From NCBI RefSeq assembly GCF_030316605.1, contig NZ_CP127039.1, positions 1 to 64,000 on the forward strand: a stretch of DNA of 64,000 nucleotides, in the 5' to 3' direction. Below, one piece after another: positions 1 through 13,503 of the stretch. The DNA comes from Spiroplasma ixodetis Y32 (GTDB lineage: Bacteria; Bacillota_I; Bacilli_A; Mycoplasmatales; VBWQ01). The notes under the pieces were generated by a model. The model made no database searches. It saw nothing but the letters and a program-made list of their open reading frames with translations, and had not been told where the DNA came from. A program made the translations under genes and the position numbers. The stretch's first letter is position 1, and each line of letters begins with the position of its first letter.

Positions 1-1380
1 ATGAATGACACTGATAATAAACGAGAAAACTTTCAAAATATTTGAAATAAAGTTAGAAATTTTCTTCAATATGATGAAATGATTGATCCAAGTATTTTTA
101 ATAACTATATTAAAAACACTTATATTTATGATATTTTTGAAAATAAATGTTTAATTATTGTTGATTCACTATTTGCAAAAGAAATTTTAACTAAAAATAT
201 AACATTTAAAGTTAAAGAAATTTTGGAAAGAATTATTCAACAAAATCTTCAAATTGAATTTTTAGAACTTAATGAAGCAAAGAAACAAAAAATATATGTA
301 GAAAAAGATTTTGTTGAATTTAATAAATTGCAACAAATTAAAAAACAATTTCAATTTAATAACTTTGTTAAGGGTGAATCAAATAACGATGCTTATCAAG
401 CAGCATTTTCAATTACCATAGAACTTGGTAGGTATTGAAATCCCTTATTTATCTATGGTAATTCTGGATTAGGAAAAACACATTTACTTCATGCTATTGA
501 AAATGAAATACTAACAAAATATAATAATCAAAAAAAAGTACTTTACTTATCTTCTGAAGAATTTGGCCGTATGGTACCAGAAATTATTAAACAAAATATT
601 AATGATATTGAAAAATTTAAAGATTCATTTAATCAATACGATGTTATTCTCGTTGATGATATTCAATTTTTAGCTAATCGTAGTAAAACAAATGAAATAT
701 TTTTTCATATATTTAATAGCTTTGTTAACAAACAAAAACAAATTGTTATTACATCAGATAAACATCCTGATGATTTATATGGTTTTGAAGAAAGAAATGT
801 TTCAAGATTTCAAAGTGGTTTAAGTGTTGGTATTGATGCACCAGATTTTGAAACTTCATTAATTATTTTAAAAGAAAAAATTAAGTCTTTAAATTATGAT
901 CCAAGCATTTTTACTGAAGAATCTTTAAGTTTTATTGCTTTAAATTTTAATAGTGATGTTAGAAAATTGGAAGGAGCATTAAATAGATTAATTTTTTATA
1001 GCATTTTATATATAAAGCCTAATCATTTAATAGTGCTTGAAGACGTTATGAAAGCTTTTAAAACATCAAATACTTCATTAAAAGAAAAACTAACTATTAA
1101 AAAAATTAAAACAATTGTATCTGAATATTATAATATTCCAATCAAATTATTGATTAGTACTTCTAGAGTTAAAACAATAACAATAGCACGCCATGTAGCA
1201 ATGTATTTAATAAAAACACTTTTAAATGAATCATATACAAAAATTGGTTCTGAATTTGGAGGTAAAGATCATACAACAGTAATGAATGCTTATAACAAAA
1301 TTAAAAAAAATATTGAAACTAATTATGAATTTAAAAAAAATATTGAAAGATTATCACGTGAATGTTTAAAACACAATTAA
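1..1380 (+). CDS. dnaA: Chromosomal replication initiator DnaA
   Basis: DnaA binds DnaA boxes at oriC and opens the duplex as an ATP-bound filament. The 459-residue frame begins at the first base of the window with ATG and uses TGA as Trp, for example near residue 15 and just before the Walker A loop. The AAA+ domain shows Walker A GNSGLGKTH near residue 153 and Walker B VILVDDIQFL near 216. The C-terminal DNA-binding domain carries the DnaA signature GGKDHTTV near 420. Length is normal for the family. It is followed by an AT-rich gap and dnaN, the usual origin arrangement. Nothing looks broken. The upstream promoter lies outside the window. Confidence 0.97.
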
Positions 1381-1559
1381 TCCACTATTTTAATCATAAA
1401 TTATTAACATATAAAATCCTGATTTTTTACTTATTTTATAAGTTAAAATTAGTTATTCACATTAATCCACATTATAATATTATTAATATTTAAATAAATA
1501 ATAGTAATTAATATATATAATATATATTAATTATTAATGTTTAAAAATGGGAGATATTT
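1381..1559. other. Candidate oriC between dnaA and dnaN
   Basis: This gap of about 180 bp is extremely AT-rich. It holds at least two DnaA-box-like 9-mers, TTATTCACA at 1453-1461 and TAATCCACA at 1463-1471, each one mismatch from TTATCCACA. A further TAATCCACT lies across the dnaA stop at about 1378-1386. A long A/T stretch follows (1480-1545) that could unwind. The dnaN ribosome binding site GGGAG lies at its end. Location and boxes support an origin; function is inferred. Confidence 0.7.
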
Positions 1560-2747
1560 ATGAAAATCGAAATCAAAAGTTCTATATTATTCAAAATAAT
1601 AAAAAAAATAATAAAAATAACATTTTCTAATAACAATTACGAAGAATTATCTTGTTTTTTATTAGAAGTTGAAAAAGAAAAAATAATTTTAACCGCATCT
1701 AATGGTAATTTATCATTAAAATATGAACTAAATAATAATGAAAAATATTTAAAAATATTAAATATTGGTTCAGTATTAATTAATACTAAAATTATTTATG
1801 ATATTTTTAGTAAATTAGAAGATGAATGAATTTTATTTGAACTTAAAATTAATAACTTAATCATTAGTAATTTTAAAAATGATAATAATGATTTTATCTT
1901 CAAATTAAGTACGTTGACAATTGAAAAATTTCCAAAAATTAACTTTAATAAAGATATTAAAAATAAAGTATCTTTTAATAAAAGTTTGTTGCAAAATATA
2001 AATGAACAAATTGCTTTTGCAACAAATACAAATAATAATAAACCAGCATTAAGTGGAATTAATTTTAAATTTAATAATCAAAAGTTATTTGTTACAGCAA
2101 CTGATGGATATTGTTTAGCAAAAAAGTGATTTTCTTTTGAAGAAAAATTAGAATTTAATAATAAAGAATTTAATATTCCAGTTCATTTATTAAATGAAAT
2201 TGATAAAATTACTAGTGATTTAAATTCAAATATAAATTTTTATTTTGAAAATGATTATAATTTAATTATTGAAATTGAAAATTTTTTATTTCAAACACGA
2301 ATGATTGAAGGTACTTATCCAAATACGGATGATATTATTAAAAATATTATAGAAAAAGAAAAAAATATTATTGAAATTAATAACGTTAGAGAATTTTTAA
2401 AAATTATTGAATTATCAATAATTTTAGCAAAAAAAGATACTTCACCTATGATTCAATTTTGAATCAATGTGGAAAAAAATGATTTTAAAATTAATTGTTT
2501 ATCTAATAATGATAGTATAGGTGAAGTAATTGAACAATTTAAAAAATTTCATATTGTAAAGTCTAAAGGTTTAAAAGAAGAAATAAAAGTAGTTTTTAAT
2601 TCAAAATTAATTATTAATGCTTTAAAATCTTTTAATAAATGTAAAAAAGTAAATTTGAAAATTTCTTGACCAAAAAATTATACAATTATTGATAGTGAAG
2701 AAGAAACTGGGTTATTACAACTAGTTTTACCAATTGGAGAAAAATAA
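1560..2747 (+). CDS. dnaN: DNA polymerase III beta subunit (sliding clamp)
   Basis: This is the ring-shaped processivity clamp of the replicative polymerase. The 395-residue frame has normal length, ends in LPIGEK close to the canonical C-terminus, and contains several TGA Trp codons. The segment around residues 119-190 (NKSLLQNINEQIAFATNTN...GINFKF...VTATDGYCLA) matches the middle clamp domain. The start ATG follows GGGAG at a good distance. It lies directly after the origin gap, as in most Firmicutes and Mollicutes. Confidence 0.96.
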
Positions 2748-2804
2748 TATGATATAACTAAAATAGTTATTTTTAATTAATAAGCTAAGAAAAGGTAAAA
2801 AATA

Positions 2805-3834
2805 ATGAAGAAGAAATTACAATTGTTAAGTATGTTTACTATTTTAATTTTTACTAATTTAAATATAATTGCTTGTAAAAATAAGCAAGATAGTATTAGT
2901 GAATTTTATGTTTTAGGGGATAGTTTATCAGATACTGGTGCAGGAATATTTGCACAAAATCAATATTTAGAAAATAGTAATAGTAAATTTAAACATTTTC
3001 AATTAGATAAACCTTATTATAATAATTGTTGAAGTAGTAATAAAGTAGTTTCACAATTAATTGCTGAAAAATTAAATATTAATTTTAAACCTGGCTGATT
3101 ATTTAACATCAATGGTAAAACATTTCAAAGTTTGGTTAATAATTATGCTTATGGAGGAGAAGTTGCTGATAGCACTGATAATAATTTAGATATTATTAAA
3201 ACTTTTGATTTGTCTCATCAAACACAAATGTTGTTATTACAACATTCTTTACAAAAAAAAGATGTTATTTGAATAGAAATGGGAGCTAATGATATTAGTA
3301 ATTTAATCAATAAAACAGATCCTATTATTATTAACAGTAAAATTAATAATGTAATAAATGAAGAAAAAAAGTAATAAAATTATTAATTAAAAATGGTGCA
3401 AATAAAATTATTATTAGTGATGTTCCTGACTTAACATTAACACCAAAAATTAAAAAGATATTACATAATAATCAACAAAAAATACAAATAGCACGTAAAA
3501 CATGTATTCAATATCAAAAACAATGAAAAAAATGATATTAGAAATGAAAATAATTTATAAAAATATTATTACACCTTTTTTTCTTTCAAGAGAATTAGCA
3601 ACTGATATGAATAATTTTAAAAATAAAATTCCAGATGGAATTGTTGAAACTAGTGCTACAATTTGTAAAATGATGTCTAAAGAAACAAAATATTCTTATA
3701 AACCAGTTTTTAATTCTGGAGTTAATGAAAGTAATTTAAATAAATATTTTTATTTTGATGAATTTCATCCAGGTATGTGATTTCATCAATAAATGGCAAA
3801 TAGTATTATTAATTTAATAGAAAATTTTAAATAG
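2805..3834 (+). pseudogene. Broken GDSL/SGNH lipase-like lipoprotein
   Basis: This was a secreted SGNH-hydrolase (lipase/esterase) anchored as a lipoprotein. It begins with a lipoprotein signal (MKKKLQ..., lipobox NIIAC, Cys near residue 24). The nucleophile block GDSLSDTG lies near residue 45, block III EMGANDI near residue 165, and a DEFHPGM block carries the catalytic Asp and His near the end. The frame is lost in an A7 run at 3364-3370: one more A would restore VIKLLIKNGANKI. It is lost again near A7 at about 3527, and a TAA at 3790 interrupts FHQ/MANSIINLIENFK where TTA would be expected. The three lesions point to a real pseudogene, although two are homopolymer slips. Confidence 0.82.
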
Positions 3835-3918
3835 ATTTTTTGTTAAATATTTTTAAAAAAGTAATTTATTATTTTTGAATAAAGATTTTTTAATTTTGAA
3901 TGACAACACTTTTTAGGA

Positions 3919-4715
3919 CTATTTTTTGGTAGACATTTGTGCTTGGTATTTGATGGGGGTTAAGTAGTTTAGAATGCTGTGAATTCTTATGTTGTTATAT
4001 CAGTTGATGTAATCAAATAATTCTAATTTTAATTGGATTAATGATGTAAAATTTCTATCATTAATAAATTCTGTCTTAAAAGTTTTGAAATTTGCTTCAG
4101 CAACAGCATTATCATAAGGACAGATTTTTTGCTTAAAGAACGATTAATATTGAATGCTAATAAAAGTTTATCAATCATTTTATTGTTAAATTCATTGCCG
4201 CGATCACTATGAAATATTTCAATATCTTTTAAACAGCGATTTGATTGCATAAATGCTTGATTTACTAATGATGCATCTTTTTTAACTCCAACACTATGTC
4301 CAATAATTTCGCGGTTAAATAGGTCAATTAATAAGCAAATATAGTTTCATTTACCATTAAGTTGAACATAAGTTAAATCACTAACAATAACTTCATTTTT
4401 AATTTTATTATTAAAGTTTCTATTAACAAGATTGGTTATTTGACTATCATTGACTTTATTATGATGATTTTTGAATGATAATTTAGTGTATTTTGATATT
4501 AAATTATGCTTATTCATAATTTCTTTAATTTTTCTGCGTGATAAATAAATTTCTTGGTTTGCTAGTATGACTTTTAATCTTCTTGTTCCATAAACTTCTT
4601 TATTTTCTTTAAAAGCACTAATAACAGCTTGTTCATAAATATTATTTTGATTTTTTTCTTTTTTCTTTAAATTAAAATAATAAGTTGATTTAGAGAGTTT
4701 TAAAAAACGACACAT
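3919..4715 (-). pseudogene. IS-A orfB, DDE transposase, frameshifted
   Basis: This is the catalytic half of an IS3-type transposase. The HTH_21 part (GTRRLKVILANQEIYLSRRKI) is followed by the rve core. SDLTYVQLNG gives the first catalytic Asp, HSDRGNEF the second, and the AVAEATFKTFKTEF region the Glu. A base is missing at about 4127 (GACAGATTTTTTGC against GACAGCCTTTTTTGC in the copy at 47.7 kb), which breaks the frame after SLSKK. Relative to orfA the frame is -1, as expected if OrfAB is made by frameshifting. This copy should be inactive. Confidence 0.85.
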
Positions 4716-4756
4716 TGTGCGAATTTTATATTTAGATTTATTTTTAACAATAATTT

Positions 4757-5035
4757 CTATTTTCTGCCTATTATTAGTGCTGCTTGCTTTAAAATATCAT
4801 TTTCCATTCGTAACTGTTTTAATTCTTTATTTGCTTGAATTAATTGTTTTTCTAAATCAGAAAGATTATCTTTAGTTTTAAAACTACCTGAATTAGTAAA
4901 TTGCTTAATTCATTTATAAGTAACTGATCTTGTAACATTATACTCTTTAACAAGGCAAGATATTGATTTACCACTTTGATATAAAGCTACTATTTGCTTT
5001 TTAAATTCGTCGGTATATGAGTTAATATTGGTCAT
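4757..5035 (-). CDS. IS-A orfA, transposase HTH subunit
   Basis: This 92-residue IS3 OrfA starts MTNINSYTDEFKKQIV and has an HTH_Tnp_1-type domain (SGKSISCLVKEYNVTRSVTYKWI). It ends in a leucine-rich coil (LEKQLIQANKELKQLRMENDIL). Its stop lies in AGAAAATAG, where a -1 slip would join the orfB frame (QKIEIIVK...MCRFLK). It appears intact, but its partner orfB is broken. Confidence 0.82.
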
Positions 5036-5135
5036 AATTATAATTCCTTTCTTTTCACTAATTTGTTCACTTGTCTACGTAATTAGTGTTCAATAAAGTG
5101 TAACCCATCCAATTTTTTCTTTTAAAAAAATTATG

Positions 5136-5163
5136 TTGTTTTAAATCAAAAAAAATGTATAAT
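5136..5163 (+). promoter_or_regulatory. Probable sigma-70 promoter for gyrBA
   Basis: TTGTTT at 5136-5141 and TATAAT at 5158-5163 are separated by 16 bp, upstream of gyrB and just after the IS-A end. It fits a vegetative promoter. Transcription from it is inferred only. Confidence 0.5.
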
Positions 5164-5296
5164 TTATACATAAAATGTAAAATAATATGCTTATTTTAAA
5201 GAATAAAAAGTCTTTTTTTAAATTTATTTTTGAAATTTTAAATATTTTCATTATTAAATTAATGAAAATATTTAATGATGAAAGAGAGTGAAAATA

Positions 5297-7216
5297 GTGA
5301 ACACAAGGACTCCAAATGATTATAATGCTAACTCAATTCAAGTTTTAGAAGGACTAGAAGCAGTTAGAAAACGACCTGGAATGTATATTGGTTCCACTGC
5401 AGAAAGAGGATTACATCACTTAGTTTGAGAAATAGTTGATAATGCTGTTGATGAAGTTATTGCTGGTTTTTGTACAAAAATTTCTGTAACTATTACTAAA
5501 AATAATGAAATATTAGTAAAAGATAATGGTCGAGGTATTCCTACTGATATACATCCAAAGACTAATATTTCAACAGTAGAAACGGTTTTTACTACATTAC
5601 ATGCTGGTGGAAAATTTGATAATGGTTCTTATAAAGTATCAGGGGGTTTACATGGTGTTGGTGCTTCAGTAGTAAATGCTTTAAGTAAGTATTTGGAAGT
5701 TACTATTTACCGTGATGGTAATATTTTTTTTCAAAAATATATTGAAGGTGGTAAACCAGAATTACCATTGGCAATTATTGGACAAAGTGATAAAAATGGA
5801 ACAACTGTTTTATTTAAACCTGATGAAAGTATTTTTACTGAAACTGTAAATTTTAGTTTTATAATAATTAAAACAAGGTTAAGACAACTTGCCTTTTTAA
5901 ATAAAGGTTTAACTATTCAAGTTATTGATGAACGTGAAAATAAAGAAGAAACTTTTTGTTATGAAGGGGGCATTAAAGAATATGTTGCATTTTTAAATAA
6001 TAAATTTGAACCTTTAAAACATGAAATTATTTATGGAGAGTTTGAAATAAATGGTATAAACACAGAAATAGCTTTTCAATATAATGAAAGTGAAGAATCT
6101 CAAATATTTTCATTTTGTAATAATATTAATACACCTGAAGGGGGAACACATGAAGATGGTTTTCGTTTAGCATTAACAAGAGAATTGAATTCTTATGCGA
6201 AAAAAAATAATCTTTTAAAAAATAATGATGAAACATTTACTGGCGATGATGTTAAAGAAGGAATTTTAGCAATTATTTCAGTTCAACATCCTAATCCACA
6301 ATATGAAGGGCAAACTAAAACAAAACTTGGTAATTCTGAAGTTAGAAAAATTGTTTCTAATGTAACTGGAAAAATAATTAATAAATTTTTATTGGAAAAC
6401 CCTGCTGAAGCAAAAATTATTATTAACAAAGTTATTTTATCAGTAAGTGCACGTTTAGCATCTAAAAAAGCACGTGAGAATATTATGACTTCGAGAAAAA
6501 ATCCTTTACAATTTTCTAATTTACCAGGTAAATTAGCAGATTGTTCTTCTAAAGATCCAACTAAAACAGAAGTTTTTCTTGTCGAAGGTGAGTCAGCTGG
6601 TGGAACTGCAAAGTTGGGAAGAAGTAGAGAAATTCAAGCAATTTTACCATTAAGAGGGAAAATAATTAATGTTGAAAAAGCACGACTTTTAAAAGTTTTT
6701 TCTGACGAAGAAATAAATAATCTTATTATTTCCTTTGGCTGTGGTGTTGGTAAAGAATTAAATATTACTAAATTACGTTATCATAAAATTATTATTATGA
6801 CTGATGCTGATGTTGATGGTTCACATATTAAAACATTATTATTAACATTTTTTTATCGTTACATGCGTCCCTTAATTGATGCTGGTTATATATATATAGC
6901 TCAGCCTCCTTTATACAAATTTTATAGTGGTAAATTTATTAAATATGCATATAATGATCAAGAATTGCAAGAAATTAAAGATAATTTTAATGGAACTAAT
7001 TTTAACATTCAACGTTATAAAGGTTTAGGAGAAATGAATGCCACACAACTATGAGAAACAACTATGGATCCACAACATAGAATTTTATTACAAGTAAGTA
7101 TTGATGATGCTTCAGAAGCAGATGAAACTTTTTCAATATTGATGGGGAAAGATGTATTTCCACGAAAAGAATTTATTCAAGAAAATGCTAAATATGTAAA
7201 AAACATTGATGCTTAA
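5297..7216 (+). CDS. gyrB: DNA gyrase subunit B
   Basis: GyrB is the ATPase subunit of the supercoiling topoisomerase. The 639-residue frame starts at GTG ([32 protein letters not shown]) after an AGAG-type ribosome binding site; no in-frame ATG fits better. The GHKL fold shows EIVDNAVDE near residue 42 and GRGIP near 77. The TOPRIM domain has EGESAGG near 430 and DADVDGSH near 501. The C-terminus is [21 protein letters not shown], with the Trp encoded by TGA. It is followed after 31 bp by gyrA, presumably in one operon. Confidence 0.97.
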
Positions 7217-7247
7217 AAGTTAATAAAATAAAATTAGGAGTTTATAT

Positions 7248-9737
7248 ATGAGCGAAATAACTAAAAAAAATGAAACATTTATTTCTAATAAATATGTTCG
7301 TAATATATCTGATGAAATGAGAACTAGTTTTTTAGAATATTCAATGTCAGTTATTGTTTCAAGAGCTTTACCAGATGCAAGAGATGGATTGAAACCAGTA
7401 CATCGTCGAATTTTATATTCTTTAGCAATTTTAGGTATGACATATGATAAACCTTATAAAAAAGCAGCACGTATTGTTGGAGAATGTATTGGAAAATTTC
7501 ATCCTCATGGTGATATTGCAGTTTATGAAACAATGGTAAGAATGGCACAAGAATTTAATTATCGTTATCCTTTAGCTGATGGCCAAGGTAATTTTGGTTC
7601 AATTGATGGTGATAGTGCTGCTGCTATGAGATATACTGAAGTTAGAATGAGTAAAATGGCAGGAGAGTTGGTTAAAGATTTAAATAAAAATACAGTTACT
7701 TTTGTTGAAAATTATGATGGTGCTGAAAAAGAACCTAGTGTTTTACCAGCTTATTTTCCTAATTTATTAGTTAATGGAACAACAGGTATTGCTGTTGGAA
7801 TGGCAACAAGTATTCCACCACATAACTTAAGAGAAATAGTTGATGCAATTATTTTTGTAGCTCAAAATCCTGATTGTGATATTATGGAAATATTAGATAT
7901 TGTTAAGGGACCTGACTTTCCTACAGGTGCAATGATTTTAGGTGTAAATTCATTTAAAAATGCTTATTTAAATGGAAGATCAACAATAACAGTTCGTAGT
8001 AAAACTAAAGTTGAAAAATTATCAAATGGTAAGCCTGCAATTATTGTTGAAGAAATACCTTATCAAACTAATAAAACTAATTTAATAAATAATATAGTTA
8101 AAGCAGTTCAAGAAAAAAAAGTAAATTATATAACTGATTTGCGAGATGAATCTAATCGTGAAGGAATAAGATTAGTATTAGAAATTAAAAATATTGATTA
8201 TGCTGAACTTATTTTAAATCAACTATATAAATTTACTTCATTACAAACAACATTCATAATAAATTTATTAGCATTACATAATAAACAACCTAAAGTAATG
8301 AATTTAAAAGAAATGATTGAAATTTATATTGAACATCAAATTGAAATTATTCTTAATAAATCTAATTTTGAATTAAAAAAATATGAACATCAATATCATA
8401 TTATTTTTGGTCTTGTTAAAGCATTAGAAAATATTGATAAAATTATTAAAATAATTAAGGAATCAAAGAAAACAGAAGAAGCATTAACTAATTTACAGAA
8501 TAAATTTGAATTTTCTGAAAAACAAGCTAAAGCTATTTTAGAAATGAAACTGCAACGTTTAACAGATTTAGAACAAGAAAAATTAAATAATGAATTATCA
8601 TTTATTAATGAAGAAATTATTCGATTAAGAACTTTAATTAATGAACCTTCTAAGCAAATAGAATTAATGATTTCTCAGTTAACAACAATTAAAGAAAATT
8701 ATGGTGATGATAGAAGAACTGAAATTATTGAAAATTATGAAGGTGAAATTATTGATGAAGCTTTAATTAAAGAAGAACAGGTGGTTATAACGCTTTCAAA
8801 AAGTGGTTATATTAAACGTTTACCTTTAGATACATATAGAACTCAACATCGTGGTGGTGTTGGTGTTAAAGGTGCTGGTTGCACTGATATTAATACTGAT
8901 GATATTGATAAAGTTTTAATTACTTCAACTCATTCTGATTTGTTAATATTTAGTAATAAAGGGAAAGTTTATCGAATTCGTGCTCATAAGGTACCAAATT
9001 ATTCAAGAACAGCTAAAGGAACACCAATTGTTAATTTAATAGCAACAGAAAAAAATGAGACTATTAAAACAATAATTGCTATATCAGAAGATTATGATAT
9101 AAATGCTAATTTATTTTTTGTTACTAAAAAAGGAATTATTAAACGTTCAACTTTAGATCAATTTAAATCTATTTACCAAAATGGTAAAATAGCTATTAAA
9201 TTGCGTTCAAATGATCAATTAGTAGATGTGCTGAAAACCACAGGTAATAATGAAATAATTATTGCTGTGGCTAATGGACGAGCAGTTAGAATCAATGAAA
9301 ATCAAGTTAGAGTAATGTCAAGAATAGCCAGTGGAGTAAAAGGAATAGATACAAAAGGTACTCATGTAATTGGAATGTGTTCTAATCAAGATGGTGATTT
9401 AGTTGTCTCTATTAGTGCGAAAGGTTATGGAAAAATATCACGATTTGAAGAATATCGTTTAGCAAATCGTGGTGGTAAGGGTGTAATTTCAATGAAATTA
9501 GCTCAAAAAACAGGAAAATTAATTGGTATAAATTCAATAAATAAAACTAATAATAGTAATGATTTATTAATTATGACTTTAAAAGGTACAGTTATTAGAT
9601 TTTCTTTAGAAGATATAAGAACTACAAGTAGAAATACTATAGGTGTTAAATTAATTAGATTTAAAACAGAAGATGATGCAATTTCTTCAATTGTAACAAT
9701 CCCAATCACTAAAGAAAAAACTATTTTTATTGATTAA
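7248..9737 (+). CDS. gyrA: DNA gyrase subunit A
   Basis: GyrA is the breakage-reunion subunit that partners GyrB. It has 829 residues and no Trp codon, so it reads uninterrupted in either code. The winged-helix core has the active-site Tyr in [11 protein letters not shown] near residue 127 and the quinolone pocket [12 protein letters not shown] near 85. The coiled-coil tower spans about 380-500. The C-terminal beta-pinwheel contains GyrA-box-like motifs (QHRGGVGV near residue 531; NRGGKGV near residue 741). Pairing with gyrB next to dnaA favours GyrA over ParC. The start ATG follows TTAGGAG. Confidence 0.97.
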   Translation: MSEITKKNETFISNKYVRNISDEMRTSFLEYSMSVIVSRALPDARDGLKPVHRRILYSLAILGMTYDKPYKKAARIVGECIGKFHPHGDIAVYETMVRMAQEFNYRYPLADGQGNFGSIDGDSAAAMRYTEVRMSKMAGELVKDLNKNTVTFVENYDGAEKEPSVLPAYFPNLLVNGTTGIAVGMATSIPPHNLREIVDAIIFVAQNPDCDIMEILDIVKGPDFPTGAMILGVNSFKNAYLNGRSTITVRSKTKVEKLSNGKPAIIVEEIPYQTNKTNLINNIVKAVQEKKVNYITDLRDESNREGIRLVLEIKNIDYAELILNQLYKFTSLQTTFIINLLALHNKQPKVMNLKEMIEIYIEHQIEIILNKSNFELKKYEHQYHIIFGLVKALENIDKIIKIIKESKKTEEALTNLQNKFEFSEKQAKAILEMKLQRLTDLEQEKLNNELSFINEEIIRLRTLINEPSKQIELMISQLTTIKENYGDDRRTEIIENYEGEIIDEALIKEEQVVITLSKSGYIKRLPLDTYRTQHRGGVGVKGAGCTDINTDDIDKVLITSTHSDLLIFSNKGKVYRIRAHKVPNYSRTAKGTPIVNLIATEKNETIKTIIAISEDYDINANLFFVTKKGIIKRSTLDQFKSIYQNGKIAIKLRSNDQLVDVLKTTGNNEIIIAVANGRAVRINENQVRVMSRIASGVKGIDTKGTHVIGMCSNQDGDLVVSISAKGYGKISRFEEYRLANRGGKGVISMKLAQKTGKLIGINSINKTNNSNDLLIMTLKGTVIRFSLEDIRTTSRNTIGVKLIRFKTEDDAISSIVTIPITKEKTIFID

Positions 9738-9753
9738 TTTAAGAGGTGCTAAA

Positions 9754-11017
<1,264 letters not shown>

Positions 11018-11019
<2 letters not shown>

Positions 11020-11051
11020 TTTATAATGTTTCACGTGAAACATTATAAATT
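11018..11051. promoter_or_regulatory. Consensus parS (ParB-binding) site in a 34-bp palindrome
   Basis: TGTTTCACGTGAAACA at 11027-11042 matches the Firmicute parS consensus (TGTTNCACGTGAAACA) at every position. It sits at the centre of a perfect loop-free 34-bp palindrome; each arm is 17 nt. The location, about 11 kb from dnaA and between genes, is where chromosomal parS sites cluster. The palindrome starts in the serS stop codon. No ParA/ParB gene is visible in this window, so function is inferred. The lack of a loop and of a following T run argues against it being simply a terminator. Confidence 0.8.
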
Positions 11052-11095
11052 AAAAAAAATGTATTTTTTATAAAAAAATTGTTATAATTAATAAT

Positions 11096-11178
11096 GCCAC
11101 TGCAACAATTACATTCGAACCGGGTCAGGACCGAAAGGGAGCAGCCATAAGGATTAGGATTGTGTGCGGTGGTTTTAT
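11096..11178 (+). ncRNA. ffs: Signal recognition particle RNA (4.5S type)
   Basis: The conserved domain IV hairpin is unmistakable: GGGTCAGGACCGAAAGGGAGCAGCC at about 11122-11146, with the GGAA-type tetraloop region and the asymmetric AGCAGCC bulge bound by Ffh. The ends GCCACTGCAACAATT and GATTGTGTGCGGTGG pair to close a short rod of about 80 nt, the size usual in Mollicutes. A TATAAT -10 box at 11083-11088 lies just upstream. Its place between serS and tadA/dnaX is conserved in Firmicutes (scr near dnaX). Confidence 0.93.
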
Positions 11179-11207
11179 TTTGAAAAATAAAAAAGAGGTT
11201 TCTTTAA

Positions 11208-11660
11208 ATGAAAAAACAAAATTACATGGAAATTGCCTTAAAGCTTGCTAAAAAAGCTGCTATTAATGGTGATGTTCCAATTGGAGCAATTATTGTTGAT
11301 GAAAATGATAATATTATTGGTAGAGGATTTAACAAAAAGGAAAAAGACAAAGATCCAACTCAACATGCGGAAATTATTGCAATAAAAAAAGCATGTAAAA
11401 AAAATAATAATTGACGTTTGTTAAATTGTACTATTTATACAACATTAGAACCATGTTTAATGTGTGTAGGTGCTTTGTTACAAACAAGAATAAAACATAT
11501 TGTTTTTGCTTTAAAAGATAGTAAGTTTGGATGCGTTGAATCACTCTATAGTTTAACATTAGATAAAAGATTTAATCATCGTAGTGAATATACTTATTCT
11601 TTAAACTTAGATAGTAAAGAAATGTTACAAAGTTTTTTTGGAGAAATTCGTAATTTATAA
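11208..11660 (+). CDS. tadA: tRNA-specific adenosine deaminase TadA
   Basis: TadA converts A34 to inosine in tRNA-Arg(ACG). The 150-residue frame includes a TGA Trp at 11412 (NNNWRLLNC). The zinc-binding deaminase motifs are HAEI near residue 57 and EPCLMCVGALL near 85. Start ATG follows AAGAGG. It lies between the SRP RNA and dnaX, as in Bacillus and many Mollicutes. Confidence 0.95.
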
Positions 11661-11687
11661 TAATTGTTTTTATAACAATTATTATAA
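11655..11687. terminator. Hairpin after tadA, possible terminator
   Basis: A 14-bp perfect stem (TTATAATAATTGTT with AACAATTATTATAA) and a 5-nt loop overlap the tadA stop codon. On the + strand it is followed by A rather than a T run, so it is a poor intrinsic terminator; it may slow or mark 3' ends. Confidence 0.4.
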
Positions 11688-11718
11688 AAAATTGTTAGGA
11701 TAATTATAGGTGATTTAA

Positions 11719-13485
11719 ATGAAACATAAATCTTTTTATAGAAAGTACCGACCAAATTCTTTTTCAGAAATAATTAGTCAGGAGAATATTGTAAGAATAT
11801 TAAAAAATTCTATTTTAAATAATAGTTTTAATCATGCTTATTTATTTTCAGGCTCAAAAGGTACAGGAAAAACATCAACGGCTAAAATATTTGCTAAAGC
11901 AATTAATTGTCAAAATAACATTGATGGAGATGCATGTAATACTTGTGAAAATTGTATAAACATTAGTTCAAATAATTGTATTGATATTTTAGAAATTGAT
12001 GGTGCTTCCAATAATGGTGTTGATGAAATAAGAAGTATTAGAGATAATATTAACTTATTACCGATGAATTTTAAATATAAAGTTTATATTATTGATGAAG
12101 TTCATATGTTAACAACTTCTGCTTTTAACGCATTATTAAAAACCTTAGAAGAACCACCACAACATATTATTTTTATTTTAGCAACAACAGAACCATATAA
12201 AGTAATTCCAACTATAATTTCTCGTTGTTTATGATTTGAATTTAAAAAAATTAATGTAAATGAAACTAAGAAACATTTTATTGATGTTTTAACAAAAGAA
12301 AAAATTAATTTTGAGGTTGAAGCAGTAGAGGAATTAGCAATATTGAGCGAAGGCTCTTTACGGGATGGTTTAAATTATTTAGAAAAAACATTTAATTATG
12401 GTAATAATATAACACTTAAAAATGTTCAAAAAATATTTTCTGTTTTATCAACAAAAAATAAAATATTATTTTTAATTAATATATTTAATTGTAATATGGA
12501 GCAAGTAATAAAACAATTAACATTATTTGATGAATATACTATTCAATATAAAAAAAATATTATTGATTTTATTTACATTCTTGAAGAAATATTAATTTAT
12601 GCTATTACTAAAAAAAAAGAATTACTTAAAATGATAAATATTCAACAAGTAAATATTTTTTCTGAAGTAGTAAAATCTGATTTACTTTTAATTTTGAATT
12701 CGTTTAATGAAATTTTAATTCAAGAAGATGTTGATGATTTAAAACCAATATTAATATTAAAAATATTAAATTTAATTAAAAATTTTGAGAATAAATATTC
12801 ATTAAATTATTTAGAAAAAACAAAAATATCTATTATGAATATAGAAAATAAAAGTATAAATTTAAATAGTAAAGATGAAATAACAAAAATTTTCAAAAAA
12901 AGCGAAATAGATAAAAATAACGAAGAACTAACTTCAATTTTAGTAAAAGAAGAAAATACTAATATTAAAGAAAAAGAAATTTTTGATGTACCAACTGTGA
13001 AAAATTTAAAAAATGATGAGATAATTGATAAAGCCATTAATTTAATTTTACAAGCTGATAAAAATATTAGAAAAGAAATTAGTGAAAAGTGAAAAAATAT
13101 TTCTAAATTTATTAATGATAATAAATTTAGAAACATAACTAAAGTTTATATAAATACTATTATTGCGGCAGCATCTACTAATGGCATTATTATTATTACC
13201 AAAAATATTATTCAATCTGATTTAATAAATCAAAGTTTTTTAAGTAAAGAACATAGAGAATTTTTAAATATTTTATTAGAAAATGAATATATGATTTATG
13301 CCCTTGATAAAAATCAATGACAGGAAACAAGAAAAAAATATCAGGAGTTACTAATAAAAAAAATATTACCAAAACCAGTAGATATTGTAATATCAAAACC
13401 TGTAATTGAGTCATTTACCAATGTAGATAGAGATCCGACTTTAAATTTTATTAAAAAAATATTTACTGAAATTGAAGAAATATAA
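11719..13485 (+). CDS. dnaX: DNA polymerase III gamma/tau subunit
   Basis: This is the clamp-loader motor. The frame encodes 588 residues with TGA Trp at several sites (CLWFEFKK). AAA+ features are Walker A GSKGTGKTSTAK near residue 46, a zinc module of four Cys (NCQNNIDGDACNTCENC) at 66-84, and Walker B IIDEVHML followed by FNALLKTLEEPP. A sensor motif lies near IISRCLW. Domain III follows, then a low-complexity Lys/Glu/Asn linker (residues 370-460) and a tau-like tail. The next gene, ybaB, starts 18 bp later, the classic dnaX-ybaB pair. Confidence 0.95.
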
Positions 13486-13503
13486 AAATATGAGGTGAAA
13501 AAT

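Larger units (their letters stand above)
3896..5111 (-). mobile_element. IS-A copy 1 (IS3/IS150-like)
   Basis: This is a complete but decayed IS3-family element. The right end reads inward TGGATGGGTTACACTTTATT and the left end is a degenerate TTGAATGACAACAC; other copies read TGGAATGGCAACAC. The ends form imperfect inverted repeats that share ...GTAGACA further in. Both sides are flanked by ATT (3893-3895 and 5112-5114), compatible with a 3-bp target duplication, though weak evidence in AT-rich DNA. The element carries orfA and a frameshifted orfB and separates the lipase pseudogene from gyrB. Confidence 0.85.

Noticed and set aside
3893..5114. ATT/ATT flanks of IS-A copy 1 as firm target duplication
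   Set aside because: Three A/T bases match easily by chance and the left end of the element is degenerate; mentioned but not used as proof.
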